Position numbers and translations under genes: made by a program
Source of the DNA: Nitrososphaerota archaeon
Lineage (GTDB): Archaea > Thermoproteota > Nitrososphaeria > Nitrososphaerales > CADDZS01
Length of the DNA: 64,000 nucleotides
Assembly (NCBI GenBank): GCA_013288145.1
Contig: JABDCJ010000004.1
Span: 20,809 to 84,808, forward strand
Direction: 5' to 3'
Shown: positions 25,837 through 34,223 of the stretch, one piece after another
How positions within the stretch are numbered: the stretch's first letter is position 1
How the letters are laid out: each line of letters begins with the position of its first letter
The notes under the pieces: model-generated
Databases searched by the model: none
Told to the model about the DNA's origin: nothing
Seen by the model: the letters and a program-made list of their open reading frames with translations, nothing else

Positions 25837-26339
25837 GCCTGCAAGATCTCGTAATCTACGAGCCCCGAAACCTTTCGGAAAGGGAGACTCTGTACCCAAT
25901 TCTTGAAAGCAGTTTCGAAGGATGGTATCTGAGCCACTCTAAACGTACGCTACGAGAAATAGACAAGGTTTTCGCAGCTAAACTCGGTGAAAAAAATGTT
26001 GGCGTTGTTATGCTAAAGAATATTGATCCCGAGATTGGTTACGTGTACTACATTGCTGTTGCAGCCGAGTACCGGGGGAGAAAAATAGGAAAGGCACTGC
26101 TTCAATACTCTTTATCTTATTTCTCAAATTTAGGCGACAACGTAGTTTTTGCAAGTCTTACAGTTGAACACGGCGGAGAATCTAAAGTGCTCTTTGAATC
26201 TGAAGGATTCATAGAGACAAACTTTGGACAGGTCTCAAAAAAATACGGCAAGCTGCACGCCATCAACATGTACCGCAAAATGCTCGTAGTTTCAGGAGAG
26301 CTCGTAGTTTACAAAGAGCTCTCTGGAAAACTCGACTGA
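25833..26339 (+). CDS. GNAT-family N-acetyltransferase
   Basis: The 168-aa protein has the GNAT core with motif A 'YYIAVAAEYRGRKIGKALLQ', which contains the acetyl-CoA pyrophosphate-binding R-G-x-x-I-G, followed by 'FASLTVEHGGESKVLFESEGF'. The acceptor may be a small molecule or protein N-terminus. It starts with TTG overlapping the stop of the upstream amidohydrolase, so it is translationally coupled. Confidence 0.88.
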   Translation: MSLQDLVIYEPRNLSERETLYPILESSFEGWYLSHSKRTLREIDKVFAAKLGEKNVGVVMLKNIDPEIGYVYYIAVAAEYRGRKIGKALLQYSLSYFSNLGDNVVFASLTVEHGGESKVLFESEGFIETNFGQVSKKYGKLHAINMYRKMLVVSGELVVYKELSGKLD

Positions 26340-26346
26340 GTGAAAG

Positions 26347-26919
26347 CTACCTCAAAAATCCAGTCATAGCTGGCGGACTTTGGGAAGGGTGACACTTCAT
26401 TCCGTCTGCTAAAGAACGGAAGACAGCTGAAAGATTTTCAAACTCTTCAGATTCTCTCTGCATGCTGTATACGACGTAATATCTCGACATTTCCGGGCAG
26501 TAAAAGTGGATCGACCATATGTCTCTTTGCGAAACGCCGCGGGACATCATGCCCCTCTGAAGTTTTGCACTCACGTGGGACAGCAGCGCTCGGTGTCCGT
26601 CAATTTGAATTTCATTGAGATCAGTCACCTCAGTTGATCTTACGTCAGGTCCTTTCTTGACGCGCTTTATCCCGAAATCTCGATGTTCTTCAAGGCTCTT
26701 GAATTTCTTCTGAGCATCAGCGAGCGGGCCCCAGGATACGAAAAACCTGTTGCCATGCGGACTCTGAAAAACAACATCGGCTTTCTTCCTCGTACCCTTT
26801 GGGTTGAACTCAACCCGCCAGTCAGACGGTATCTCCAGTTCGATACCGTAAAGCGCAAATTTTTCCTTACCTATTATCGGCGCTGCTTCTTCCTCGGGTA
26901 TTGATGATGACGATTCCAA
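26347..26919 (-). CDS. Hypothetical protein, 190 aa
   Basis: The 190-aa protein is cytosolic, without membrane segment. Its core reads as a beta-rich domain: 'YGIELEIPSDWRVEFNPKGT', 'VVFQSPHGNRFFVSW', 'EIQIDGHRALLSHVSAKLQR', 'HFYCPEMSRYYVVYSMQ', with a C-terminal helix 'FENLSAVFRSLADGMKC'. This resembles the PsbP/Mog1-like 'IPSDWRV...' pattern of secreted stress proteins, but no signal is present and the match is weak. A TTG start at 26919 is used; it converges with the GNAT gene. Confidence 0.6.
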   Translation of the reverse strand: MESSSSIPEEEAAPIIGKEKFALYGIELEIPSDWRVEFNPKGTRKKADVVFQSPHGNRFFVSWGPLADAQKKFKSLEEHRDFGIKRVKKGPDVRSTEVTDLNEIQIDGHRALLSHVSAKLQRGMMSRGVSQRDIWSIHFYCPEMSRYYVVYSMQRESEEFENLSAVFRSLADGMKCHPSQSPPAMTGFLR

Positions 26920-27056
26920 AACGAGGTCCTTCTTGAATCTCCCTTACCCAAGGGCATAGCCGACAGTTCGTATAAAGCGTTGCCCTCTTTTCGCTTTACG
27001 AAAAATGGCCTAGGCACAACGATTGGTGAATAAATCCTGAGTTGCGACATTACAGA

Positions 27057-27884
27057 CTAGGACGCTGGCTTTGGGCCGCCATCGGGCGCAGGCTGCCTGT
27101 CGGTCATTGGCCTCGAATCTACAACCTCAACGTCCTGCTCCGGAAGTTCGTACCACTTTACCTTCTCTCCGACACGGGCCCTCATCTTCCATCCAAATGA
27201 CTTGGGTTCCGCCTCGATTACTTTTCGAAGCTGATCGAACTTGCTCTTCACCATAGCTTGCTGATCCGGTGTTAGCGCGTACGTCGGAAGCGAAGCTTCG
27301 ATTCTTTCCAAATTCAACATGATAGTACGGTACAGTCCCCAATCCTGCGAGCAGAGCTTCGCGATGTATTTGCCATTGATTTTGTCCGGCTCGTCTTTTT
27401 CCGAGAGATCATGGTCTATGAAAAGAGCAATCACATCGCGGTATTCCCTTTCCGTGATCTCGTAAACCTGCAGCTTCGTGAGCAAAAGATCGCACAGCGG
27501 CAAAGTTAGTTTGTCAACGAGGAGCCGACCTGTAAAGTCGAGCTTGTGGCTCATCTCGAAGGTATTTAGGAAAATGTCGACTCTTCTTTCATTTGCAATA
27601 TCGTTGAAGATCAGACGGCTGTAACCATTCAACTTGTTAAATCGATCGCGCGGGGTGTAACCAAGATCATCGAACAGCTTTTCAATTTCCTTCCTTTGCT
27701 TTCTGAATCCCACGAAATCAATGTCCACATATCTCCGACTCAAGTTTGCCTGGATACTGCTCGGGTTCCTAAGACGGAATGCGAGACCGCCGAGCAGTCG
27801 GAGAGTTACCTTCTTGGTCTCTGCAACTCCGACAATTCTGTTAGCTTCTATTACAACATCTTTCTCAGGCAGAAAATTTCTCAC
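27057..27884 (-). CDS. Nucleotidyltransferase-fold protein (AbiEii-like)
   Basis: The 275-aa protein has the start of a nucleotidyltransferase fold: 'VTLRLLGGLAFRLRNPSS', then 'RRYVDIDFVGFRKQRKEIEK', which match the GG(S/T/L) and D-x-D signatures of the Pol beta-like superfamily, here GGLA and DID. A helix-rich C-terminal half follows. Similar proteins are AbiEii-type toxin components or nucleotidyltransferases of unknown target. There is no recognisable antitoxin gene next to it. The start is GTG, with a purine-rich GGAAAGGC just before it. Confidence 0.7.
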   Translation of the reverse strand: MRNFLPEKDVVIEANRIVGVAETKKVTLRLLGGLAFRLRNPSSIQANLSRRYVDIDFVGFRKQRKEIEKLFDDLGYTPRDRFNKLNGYSRLIFNDIANERRVDIFLNTFEMSHKLDFTGRLLVDKLTLPLCDLLLTKLQVYEITEREYRDVIALFIDHDLSEKDEPDKINGKYIAKLCSQDWGLYRTIMLNLERIEASLPTYALTPDQQAMVKSKFDQLRKVIEAEPKSFGWKMRARVGEKVKWYELPEQDVEVVDSRPMTDRQPAPDGGPKPAS

Positions 27885-28179
27885 GCCTTTCCAGTTTAGT
27901 GGAGTTATTCTGATGGAGCAAGCATATTCAACATTTTGCCTTACATTTCAATCTCACAGGAGCTGATTCGGGCCAGAATGTGTACTCAAAAATTCCCCTC
28001 GAGAATCATTGCTAGAAAATTGGTCAAAAGGTTACTCATTTTCGGGATCCTGTATCAAATAACATCAATTCAAAGCATATCATTACGGATAAGGTATAGC
28101 AATCGCACTACCACTCTTCTTAATCATCAAATATTCATGACTTTTGAAATAAGTTCATTAGCCCCTCTTGAAACCGCAC

Positions 28180-29262
28180 ATGTTTGCAACGAGTAAAGAA
28201 AATTCCATGAGGGAGAAAACGTTTCACCGGCTCCTCGAAGGTATAAGGCGATACGGACTAGAAAATGTGAGTACGCTTTCTAAATGGATCGATATACCTG
28301 TTGAGACCGCGCGGTACATGATCTGGGAGGAGCTCCCAAAGCACTGCATCTCCGTTGGCATAACTGTGAACCTGCCTCGCATAGGTTTAGGCAGATGGAT
28401 GCTGTACTTTAAGCCTGTTGAAAAATCATTCACGCCGGCAATTGAAGCGTTTCTCAGAGAAGAGACCGGATTGATGTATCAGGGGCGAGTACTGCCAAAC
28501 AATGGCTCGTTTGCAAGTTTCGGCATACCATTTGGAGAACACTATAAGCTGCGTGACCAGCTAGATCAAATGCGAAGCGCCAACATCATAGAAAATTACT
28601 CGTTGGACGAGGTCGAGTTCGTTCGCAATGTTTCATTCAATTCAAACTTTTACGATTTCAAGGTTAGAAAGTGGAAGTTCGACTGGGCAGAAATTGAGAA
28701 TTACAAAGAACCACTTTTGACTCCGGAGCTGCCGGAGGATCAAGCACCTGTTGTCGATTACAAGGATATTCTAATTCTCAAGGAACTGCAGCAAAGCGTA
28801 CCCCGCACTCTGTCAAAACTTTCCGGAGCTATCGGTCTCGACCAGCACAACCTTAGGTACCACTACAAGACACACGCTCGTCGTGCGATAGCGGGATACT
28901 ATTTGAAGCTGAGCTCGGGGAATGCGCCGGGTTCGATGTCCGCCATGATCTTCATGCATCAGCATGGAAATTCAGGGGCGATGGACCAAGGACGTTTCGT
29001 AGCTCTAAGCATTCCGTTTACTCAGAGGGTGTGGAAGACCGAGAAATACTATTGCTGGTACGTGAGCTGCCCGGGCGAATACACGAACCGACTTCTAAAG
29101 TATGTGAACGACAGATTTGCTTCGATTCCGGGGAAGCTTGATGTATTGAGCGTCGATTCTGAATCGGAGTACGAGGATACACTCCCGTACAGACTGTTTG
29201 ATGAGCGAACTGGTAGCTGGCGCTATGAGCCAAAGTCAGCACTGTCTGTAATCCGAAAGTAA
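28180..29262 (+). CDS. Archaeal double-winged-helix regulator
   Basis: The protein of about 360 aa has a helix-turn-helix near the start (FHRLLEGIRRYGLENVSTLS, then KWIDIPVETARYMIWEELPK), a beta-rich middle, and a second HTH around residues 200-230 (DILILKELQQSVPRTLSKLS, GAIGLDQHNLRYHYKTHARR). The pattern of two HTH units with beta-sheet sensor modules is typical of large archaeal Lrp-like regulators. ATG 28180, TTG 28168 and ATG 28210 are all possible starts; I prefer ATG 28180. It is monocistronic and faces the next operon. Confidence 0.7.
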   Translation: MFATSKENSMREKTFHRLLEGIRRYGLENVSTLSKWIDIPVETARYMIWEELPKHCISVGITVNLPRIGLGRWMLYFKPVEKSFTPAIEAFLREETGLMYQGRVLPNNGSFASFGIPFGEHYKLRDQLDQMRSANIIENYSLDEVEFVRNVSFNSNFYDFKVRKWKFDWAEIENYKEPLLTPELPEDQAPVVDYKDILILKELQQSVPRTLSKLSGAIGLDQHNLRYHYKTHARRAIAGYYLKLSSGNAPGSMSAMIFMHQHGNSGAMDQGRFVALSIPFTQRVWKTEKYYCWYVSCPGEYTNRLLKYVNDRFASIPGKLDVLSVDSESEYEDTLPYRLFDERTGSWRYEPKSALSVIRK

Positions 29263-29516
29263 AACTTACCCTGCACCATCCGGAAAAACTGTTTACTTTG
29301 CTGGTACAGGAGGATCTCTCCGCAGCGTTTGTATCGAAAATCGAATTGACGCCTCCTTTCCAGCGGGAATGAAGATGTGAAAATTGTTTTTCCGTTTCTG
29401 GAGATCTTTTTCCTGTTGAAATTACCAATTGATTTTTAACGACTTATCAGGGCCATTTTGAAAATTAAGCGCGATTTTATCCGCTAATTTCATCATAAAA
29501 TAGAGAAAAATTCACG

Positions 29517-30752
29517 ATGGCCAGAGGTGAAATTGTTGTTCTTGGTTCGGGCTTGATGGGATCTTCTATAGCTATGGATCTTCTCGAAAGCAGCGCCGTC
29601 ACCAAGGTGGCCGTCGTCGATTCGAGCGGAGATAGACTTCGCGCCCTTCAGGTCAGGGCTTCCAAGCTTTCAGGGCTGGATCAGTCAACCGGCAGGAACC
29701 TGAAGCTCGCAGAGAAGCTTCAGATCGTCGAATTGGACATTGTAAAAAAGCGCGAAGAGCTACAGAACTTGCTCTCCAGATATGAGCTTGGAGTGGGCGC
29801 GCTGCCGCATGAAATCGCGGAAGAAGCAGTAAAAACAGCGCTCGATGCGGGAATAAATTTTGTCGACCTGATTTATTCCTGGCGGCACGACAGATCTTCA
29901 TCAGTTGACGTGAAAGCAAAACAGAAAGGAGTCACGATTATTCCGGCCTGTGGCCTCGCGCCCGGTCTCACAAGCATTTTAGCGAAGAATTCTGCGGACC
30001 AGATGGAGGAAGTTGACTCTATCAAAATAAAGGTCGGTGGGATTCCTGAGGTACCGAAGCAACCACTGAATTACAAGGTTGTATTTTCGATCGAAAGCGT
30101 GCTGGAAGAATATGTCCGGGAAGCGCTAATCGTCAGAGATGGTAAGAAAATCGCAGTTCCTGCTCTCTCAGAAGTAGAAGAACTCACTTTCAATGAATTC
30201 GGGGATCAAAAGTTTGAAGCCTTTTTGACTGACGGTCTTTCAACTCTGCCTGACACGCTACGCCGGGTAAAGTACATGGAAGAAAAAACGATCCGCTGGA
30301 AGGGACATGCGGATCAAGTACAACTTTTGATGGATCTGGGATTTTTCTCGGAGAGGCCGGTGAATCTGAAGACTACCGGAAACCGTGTCTCCCCGCGTGC
30401 GCTGCTTTCAACTCTCTTGGACAAAAAGCTAGCGATGCATCAGGGGGACAAGGACATGACACTTTTGCGTATAGATGTCCAGGGCAGGAAAAGGAAGGGA
30501 GACAAATCAACGAGAATCCATCAATACGAAATGATTGACAAGTTCGACGTTGCAAACCAGATTACTTCCATGGCGAGGACAACTGCGCATCCTTGCTCGA
30601 CAGTTGCGCTGATGATATTAGAAGGAAAAATCACAGAAAGGGGATTCATCCCGCCTGAGCTTGCAATCAAGGACGACCGATTCGATGAATTTCTATCCCG
30701 GCTGGAACTGAAAGGATTGAATATCAAGGAAAGAGAGTTCCTCGCAGACTAG
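29517..30752 (+). CDS. Saccharopine-dehydrogenase-like / lysine-dehydrogenase-like oxidoreductase
   Basis: The 411-aa protein opens with a Rossmann fold (IVVLGSGLMGSSIAMDLLES), then 'LGVGALPHEIAEEAVKTALD', 'AGINFVDLIYSWRHD' and the family motif 'IIPACGLAPGLTSILAKN', as in saccharopine/homospermidine/lysine-6-dehydrogenase relatives. It is likely an NAD(P)-dependent enzyme acting on an amino acid or amine substrate. The C-terminal domain has 'RTTAHPCSTVALMILEGK'. A TATA-like ATAAAATAGAG lies about 22 nt before the ATG. The 110-aa protein 14 nt downstream is likely co-transcribed. Confidence 0.85.
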   Translation: MARGEIVVLGSGLMGSSIAMDLLESSAVTKVAVVDSSGDRLRALQVRASKLSGLDQSTGRNLKLAEKLQIVELDIVKKREELQNLLSRYELGVGALPHEIAEEAVKTALDAGINFVDLIYSWRHDRSSSVDVKAKQKGVTIIPACGLAPGLTSILAKNSADQMEEVDSIKIKVGGIPEVPKQPLNYKVVFSIESVLEEYVREALIVRDGKKIAVPALSEVEELTFNEFGDQKFEAFLTDGLSTLPDTLRRVKYMEEKTIRWKGHADQVQLLMDLGFFSERPVNLKTTGNRVSPRALLSTLLDKKLAMHQGDKDMTLLRIDVQGRKRKGDKSTRIHQYEMIDKFDVANQITSMARTTAHPCSTVALMILEGKITERGFIPPELAIKDDRFDEFLSRLELKGLNIKEREFLAD

Positions 30753-30766
30753 CGGCTGGATTTTTC

Positions 30767-31099
30767 TTGCCTTACCGAAGAACAAGTTCTTCAGCGGATA
30801 AAAGCGATCCAGATGGGAAGACTTCAATTATCGTAAAGAAACTGAACTGGAAAGAAAAAAGGGACAAAATCCCCACGACATTTGTTTCGCTCGCTCCCGA
30901 GAAGCTGGTTATCGAAAACGGGATCGATATACTCGTCGGCGTTTTCCACATAATGTGGGACGACATGCCGCGAAGGAGAACGTATCAAATTCGGCTGTCA
31001 GATCTTGTAACCTCTGTTGGAGAGTATTCAGGAAGTAGCCTGACGTGTGGGAATTACGAAGACTTACTCGAGAAGCTCGAGTCAAAGCAATTTCCATGA
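30767..31099 (+). CDS. Hypothetical protein, 110 aa
   Basis: The 110-aa protein follows the saccharopine-dehydrogenase-like gene by 14 nt. It has a beta-rich middle (LVIENGIDILVGVFHIMWDD) and an N-terminus rich in Ser, Asp and Lys. The family is not recognised; the tight spacing suggests a shared transcript. The start codon is TTG. Confidence 0.6.
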   Translation: MPYRRTSSSADKSDPDGKTSIIVKKLNWKEKRDKIPTTFVSLAPEKLVIENGIDILVGVFHIMWDDMPRRRTYQIRLSDLVTSVGEYSGSSLTCGNYEDLLEKLESKQFP

Positions 31100-31169
31100 T
31101 TATGGTTTTGCTAAAACATAATCAATAAATTGCGTAGAAATATCGACCTGTCTGCGCACTTTTCTGTTT

Positions 31170-31278
31170 GCCTCGGTAGCTCAGCCTGGCCAGAGCGAAA
31201 ACATTTCCTCAAACTTAAGAACTGTTGCTCAGTTGCCTTGTAAGCAATAGGTCGCGGGATCAAATCCCGCCCGAGGCT
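31170..31278 (+). tRNA. tRNA-Thr(TGT) with a non-canonical intron
   Basis: GCCTCGG pairs with CCGAGGC (discriminator T at 31278); the D arm is GCTC-AGCCTGGCCA-GAGC. The anticodon stem GTTGC/GCAAT closes CTTGTAA with anticodon TGT, and no intron is found there. An intron of about 34 nt lies between the D stem and the anticodon stem (near 25/26), the same region as the extra intron in tRNA-Thr(GGT). The T stem GCGGG/CCCGC closes loop ATCAAAT, with A in place of the usual T54. Confidence 0.82.
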
Positions 31279-31331
31279 CTCTTTTACGGTCGTGTTTGAT
31301 CCGCTCGGCTTGTGGGTTGCCCACTTGCTAA

Positions 31332-31349
31332 CAAATTGTTAACAATTTG
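31332..31349. promoter_or_regulatory. 18-bp perfect palindrome, candidate operator
   Basis: CAAATTGTTAACAATTTG reads identically on both strands. It lies about 30 nt before a TATA-like TTTATAATTAA (about 31379-31389) and 94 nt before the VOC gene ATG. A protein dimer binding here could control that gene. Confidence 0.5.
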
Positions 31350-31442
31350 ACCCATGTTTTCCCTCCGCCGAGTCTTGGTTTATAATTAATTGCAAAGTTT
31401 ACCTTATGTTTTAGTTGGAGACAATTCGAATGACAAGTCATA

Positions 31443-31847
31443 ATGAATTTTCGGTTCATTTACACAGGGATAAGAGTACGTAATATTCAGGAATCGCTAG
31501 ACTTCTACACAAAGATTCTACAAATGGAAATGGTGGATAAACTGGAAAGAACGGAGCCAACCAAGGGGCAAGTAGTCACGCTCAGGAGCCGAGACTCCGC
31601 TCAGTTGCTGGAACTCAACTACTATGAAGAAGGAAGTCAGTTCGGTTCCGTATACAAAAATGGAGAAGAACTCGACCACCTCGCCTTTGACGTTGACAAT
31701 CTTCTCGATACCGTTGAAGAACTGAGACAAAAAGGGGTCGAAATAATTGCAGAACCATATTCCATAGGCCAGTCCATAGGATGGAAGGAAGCATTTGTAA
31801 AAGACCCGAACGGCATCTGGATTGAATTATTGGAACGCAAAGAGTGA
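31443..31847 (+). CDS. VOC-superfamily protein (lactoylglutathione-lyase-like)
   Basis: The 134-aa protein has the glyoxalase I-like two-module VOC fold: 'FRFIYTGIRVRNIQESLDFY', 'QLLELNYYEEGSQF', 'LDHLAFDVDNLLDTVEELRQ' and 'AFVKDPNGIWIELLERKE'. Expected metal ligands are the His in 'LDHLAFDVD' and Glu in 'QLLELNYY' and 'IWIELLE'. The substrate could be a hemithioacetal or another small molecule. A TATA-like element and an 18-bp palindrome lie upstream. Confidence 0.87.
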   Translation: MNFRFIYTGIRVRNIQESLDFYTKILQMEMVDKLERTEPTKGQVVTLRSRDSAQLLELNYYEEGSQFGSVYKNGEELDHLAFDVDNLLDTVEELRQKGVEIIAEPYSIGQSIGWKEAFVKDPNGIWIELLERKE

Positions 31848-32148
31848 ATGGAATAACCGTTGAGCAAGAAACAACAAGAATAAGAACTGGAACAGTTCGT
31901 CAAGCCATTTTATCCCAAGAAGGACATAATGAACGACCTTTCCGCCCGGCCAGGGAGATTCACCAACAGCTAAGAGCCCCTTAGTCCGATCAACCATAGA
32001 CTTGTCTTTAGCCGTTATTGGAGAAAAACAGAACTTGAGCAAGGATTACTAACTATTGCTCGTAACTCCGTCCGAGGCTCTTCACCATTCCTAAAATCTT
32101 TTTCTAACTCTCCTTGCAGTTTCTTGTATGTCTTAGCTAGGCCTTGTC
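31848..32148. other. Convergent intergenic region, no supported gene
   Basis: The 301 nt lie between the convergent VOC and TMEM175-like genes. Two short minus-strand frames occur (31827-32042 and 32015-32221) but have unnatural composition and overlap real genes. T-rich minus-strand sequence near the left of 32149 could serve as terminator. Confidence 0.3.
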
Positions 32149-32802
32149 TTAGCTTCCTTTTCCTGTGATCACCCGGACGAAGGCTCTGGTTAAGACGATC
32201 AATGCGACCGAAATATCCCACATGAAGAACCTCCAGTTTCCGATGGTCGGATTTGAAATCCAGAAGACGTTAGAAATTGAAACCAAGAATATTGTCGCAG
32301 CTATAATCCCTGAAAACATCGAAATCTTGAACATTTTAACGTAGTTTGCTTGCGATTTGCTGACCTGCTTGTGCTTTTCTTGTCTAATCACCAGATAGCT
32401 CATTCCAGCCAGCAATACTTGCATTATCCCTATGTCAAGCCCGAAAACGGCAGAGGAGTACTCAAGAAAGGTGTTGGATGTGGTCTCAAGAACGTAGAAA
32501 AGGAATGGTTCAAGCGCGACACAAAAAAGAAGTGCGACATTAAGATATTGCGTGAAAAAAGTTTCCACAGAAAGTGCCGACACGATTCGTGTGTATGCTA
32601 GCCAGATTACAATGATTATGAGAAAACTAAACCCAAACTGGCTGATGTCATTGTTGAGATCCGCGGACGATAGTGGAATGTGCTGGATTAGAGCAATAGA
32701 CCCAATAGAGAGAGCAAGCCCAAAAACAAGGTCTGAGAGGCTCTCTATTCTAGATTTTATTTTGCCTCTGGTTGCATTATCTTCGATGTGGTCTGCCGTC
32801 AG
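32149..32802 (-). CDS. TMEM175-family (DUF1211) potassium-channel-like membrane protein, probable CTG start
   Basis: An internal GTG at 32583 would give only a 144-aa fragment. The frame continues upstream through KSRIESLSDLVFGLALSIGS, which carries the R-x3-(F/L)-S-D signature of TMEM175 channels, and 'FSFLIIIVIWLAYTRIVSAL'. No ATG, GTG or TTG lies between the TAA stop and this region; CTG at 32802 gives MTADHIEDNATRG and about 217 aa with six membrane segments, the normal prokaryotic length. AAATATTTT about 28 nt before the CTG fits a leaderless promoter. TMEM175 proteins form tetrameric or dimeric potassium or proton leak channels. The signature Phe is Leu here. Confidence 0.8.
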   Translation of the reverse strand: MTADHIEDNATRGKIKSRIESLSDLVFGLALSIGSIALIQHIPLSSADLNNDISQFGFSFLIIIVIWLAYTRIVSALSVETFFTQYLNVALLFCVALEPFLFYVLETTSNTFLEYSSAVFGLDIGIMQVLLAGMSYLVIRQEKHKQVSKSQANYVKMFKISMFSGIIAATIFLVSISNVFWISNPTIGNWRFFMWDISVALIVLTRAFVRVITGKGS

Positions 32803-33121
32803 GAAAATGTCACTAAAACGGGCTCGGCAAAATATTTGTTTTTACATCTTTGTTTGTGCAACCGCCTCCTGAATTTCCAAGTGCGCCTATCTTCACGAAA
32901 GGTAAAAAGACCGCAGGAAAATCCTCAGAAGGGGTTTTCGCGAACCTGGAAAAAAACGAGATTTGATCTATCGGGTGCACTCCCCGCCGGTGGCTCATCT
33001 TTTTCCTCTGTGCGGGCAAAAATGAATTATGTAAATCATGTTCTTCTGTATCTCTGTCTGTGACACTTTAGAATAGTGGCAATAACACTTAAACAGCCCT
33101 GGAGATCATAGTTTCGAAGTC
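32803..33121. other. Divergent promoter region between TMEM175-like gene and vapBC
   Basis: No coding-like frame is convincing in these 319 nt. The left end holds AAATATTTT for the minus-strand channel gene; the right end holds CACTTAAAC about 30 nt before the antitoxin ATG. Confidence 0.4.
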
Positions 33122-33322
33122 ATGGCGAAAGTCCTTGTAAAAACCCGGAAAGTGGGAGGATCAATCGTCGTAAGTATACCTAAGGAGGCTACTGAGCAGG
33201 AGGGCATCAGAGAAGGCGAATTGGTAGAGTTGGAGGTTCGAAAAGCCAGGAGGGACTGGTTCGGCGCAACGAAAGGGGTTGGGTCGTTCACCAAAGAGGA
33301 CGAGCTAGATTCCCATGACTGA
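33122..33322 (+). CDS. VapB-type antitoxin with AbrB/SpoVT DNA-binding domain
   Basis: The 66-aa protein has the swapped-hairpin AbrB pattern 'KTRKVGGSIVVSIPKEATEQ' followed by 'GIREGELVELEVRK', then a short C-terminal tail that would wrap around the toxin. It overlaps the toxin gene by 8 nt, the usual VapBC order. It represses the operon and neutralises the PIN toxin. A TATA-like CACTTAAAC lies about 30 nt before the ATG. Confidence 0.92.
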   Translation: MAKVLVKTRKVGGSIVVSIPKEATEQEGIREGELVELEVRKARRDWFGATKGVGSFTKEDELDSHD

Positions 33323-33704
33323 CATAGTAATCGATTCCTGGGCTTGGATCGAGTACTTGGATGGAAGCGATTTAGGATCGCGCGTTCGCGACATAATCCT
33401 GGACGGTCGAAACAAACTCTACACTCATTCTATCTCCATTGCAGAAATCGTATCTAAGGAAAAAAGAAGAAAGAAGGATCCCGAGACAGCTTGGAAAGCA
33501 ATCACCAACCTTACCAAAATCTTGCGAGCAGACGAAATGGATTGCAAAGCTATTGGTCTTCTCCATGCTGAAATAAAGGCCACGAACAAGAATTTCGGGC
33601 TCGCAGATTCATTCGTGTTGTATGCTGCAAGAAAAATGCGTGGACGAGTACTGACAGGCGATCCCGACTTTAAAGGAGTCGCAGACGCTATTTTGTTGCG
33701 ATGA
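33315..33704 (+). CDS. VapC-type PIN-domain ribonuclease toxin
   Basis: The 129-aa PIN domain shows acidic metal ligands D7 (VIDSWAWIEY), E44 (SIAEIVS), D98 (GLADSFVLYAA) and D115/D117 (LTGDPDFKG). VapC toxins cleave RNA (tRNA or rRNA) and stop translation when VapB is degraded. The start overlaps the antitoxin end by 8 nt. All catalytic positions look intact. Confidence 0.93.
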   Translation: MTDIVIDSWAWIEYLDGSDLGSRVRDIILDGRNKLYTHSISIAEIVSKEKRRKKDPETAWKAITNLTKILRADEMDCKAIGLLHAEIKATNKNFGLADSFVLYAARKMRGRVLTGDPDFKGVADAILLR

Positions 33705-33761
33705 ACTCCTTTAGAGATCTATTCTGTTTGGATCTAGGACAAAAGCCAGGAGATCCTAGAC

Positions 33762-33953
33762 TCAGCTTGTGCCACTCGGAGGTACCACCTTCTTCGTTCC
33801 GATGTTTTTCCAGACTATCCCAATTCCCAGCAAGATTATTCCCACGAACGTGAGAATAAAATCATCAATGGAATACCGCCTATCAAGTAAGGCGATACTT
33901 AAGATGATGAGAATGCATCCCATGAACAAGAGTCTCAATTTCATACCGTTCAT
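33762..33953 (-). CDS. Small two-TM membrane protein
   Basis: The 63-aa protein has two hydrophobic helices (LRLLFMGCILIILSIALL and DFILTFVGIILLGIGIVW) separated by a charged loop (DRRYSIDD). The ATG at 33953 is preceded by the strong Shine-Dalgarno GGAGGTG with 8 nt spacing, so I prefer it to the GTG at 33965, which lies inside that site. Strong leadered translation is unusual in this window. It follows the VapBC pair convergently; function unknown. Confidence 0.65.
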   Translation of the reverse strand: MNGMKLRLLFMGCILIILSIALLDRRYSIDDFILTFVGIILLGIGIVWKNIGTKKVVPPSGTS

Positions 33954-34223
33954 GCGTTTTTCCACCTCCTTTTGGTACTAGGCTTCAAAATCACCTGGCC
34001 ACAAAAAAAGAATACAAAAGCCCTGAAACCAAGCTATTATCTACATCCATTTTGTCAAGATTTCTTCCCGATTTTTAGCGGTAGCTCGCAACTACCTTGC
34101 GGTGCCCATGTTTAACCACATGTCTCATAATCCTCTCTACATACGAGATGAGAGAAGTGAAAACTATCGGGATTATGATAGCTATCCTCAAACGTTTCGT
34201 TGTGTAGTGCATCCTACTTCCTT

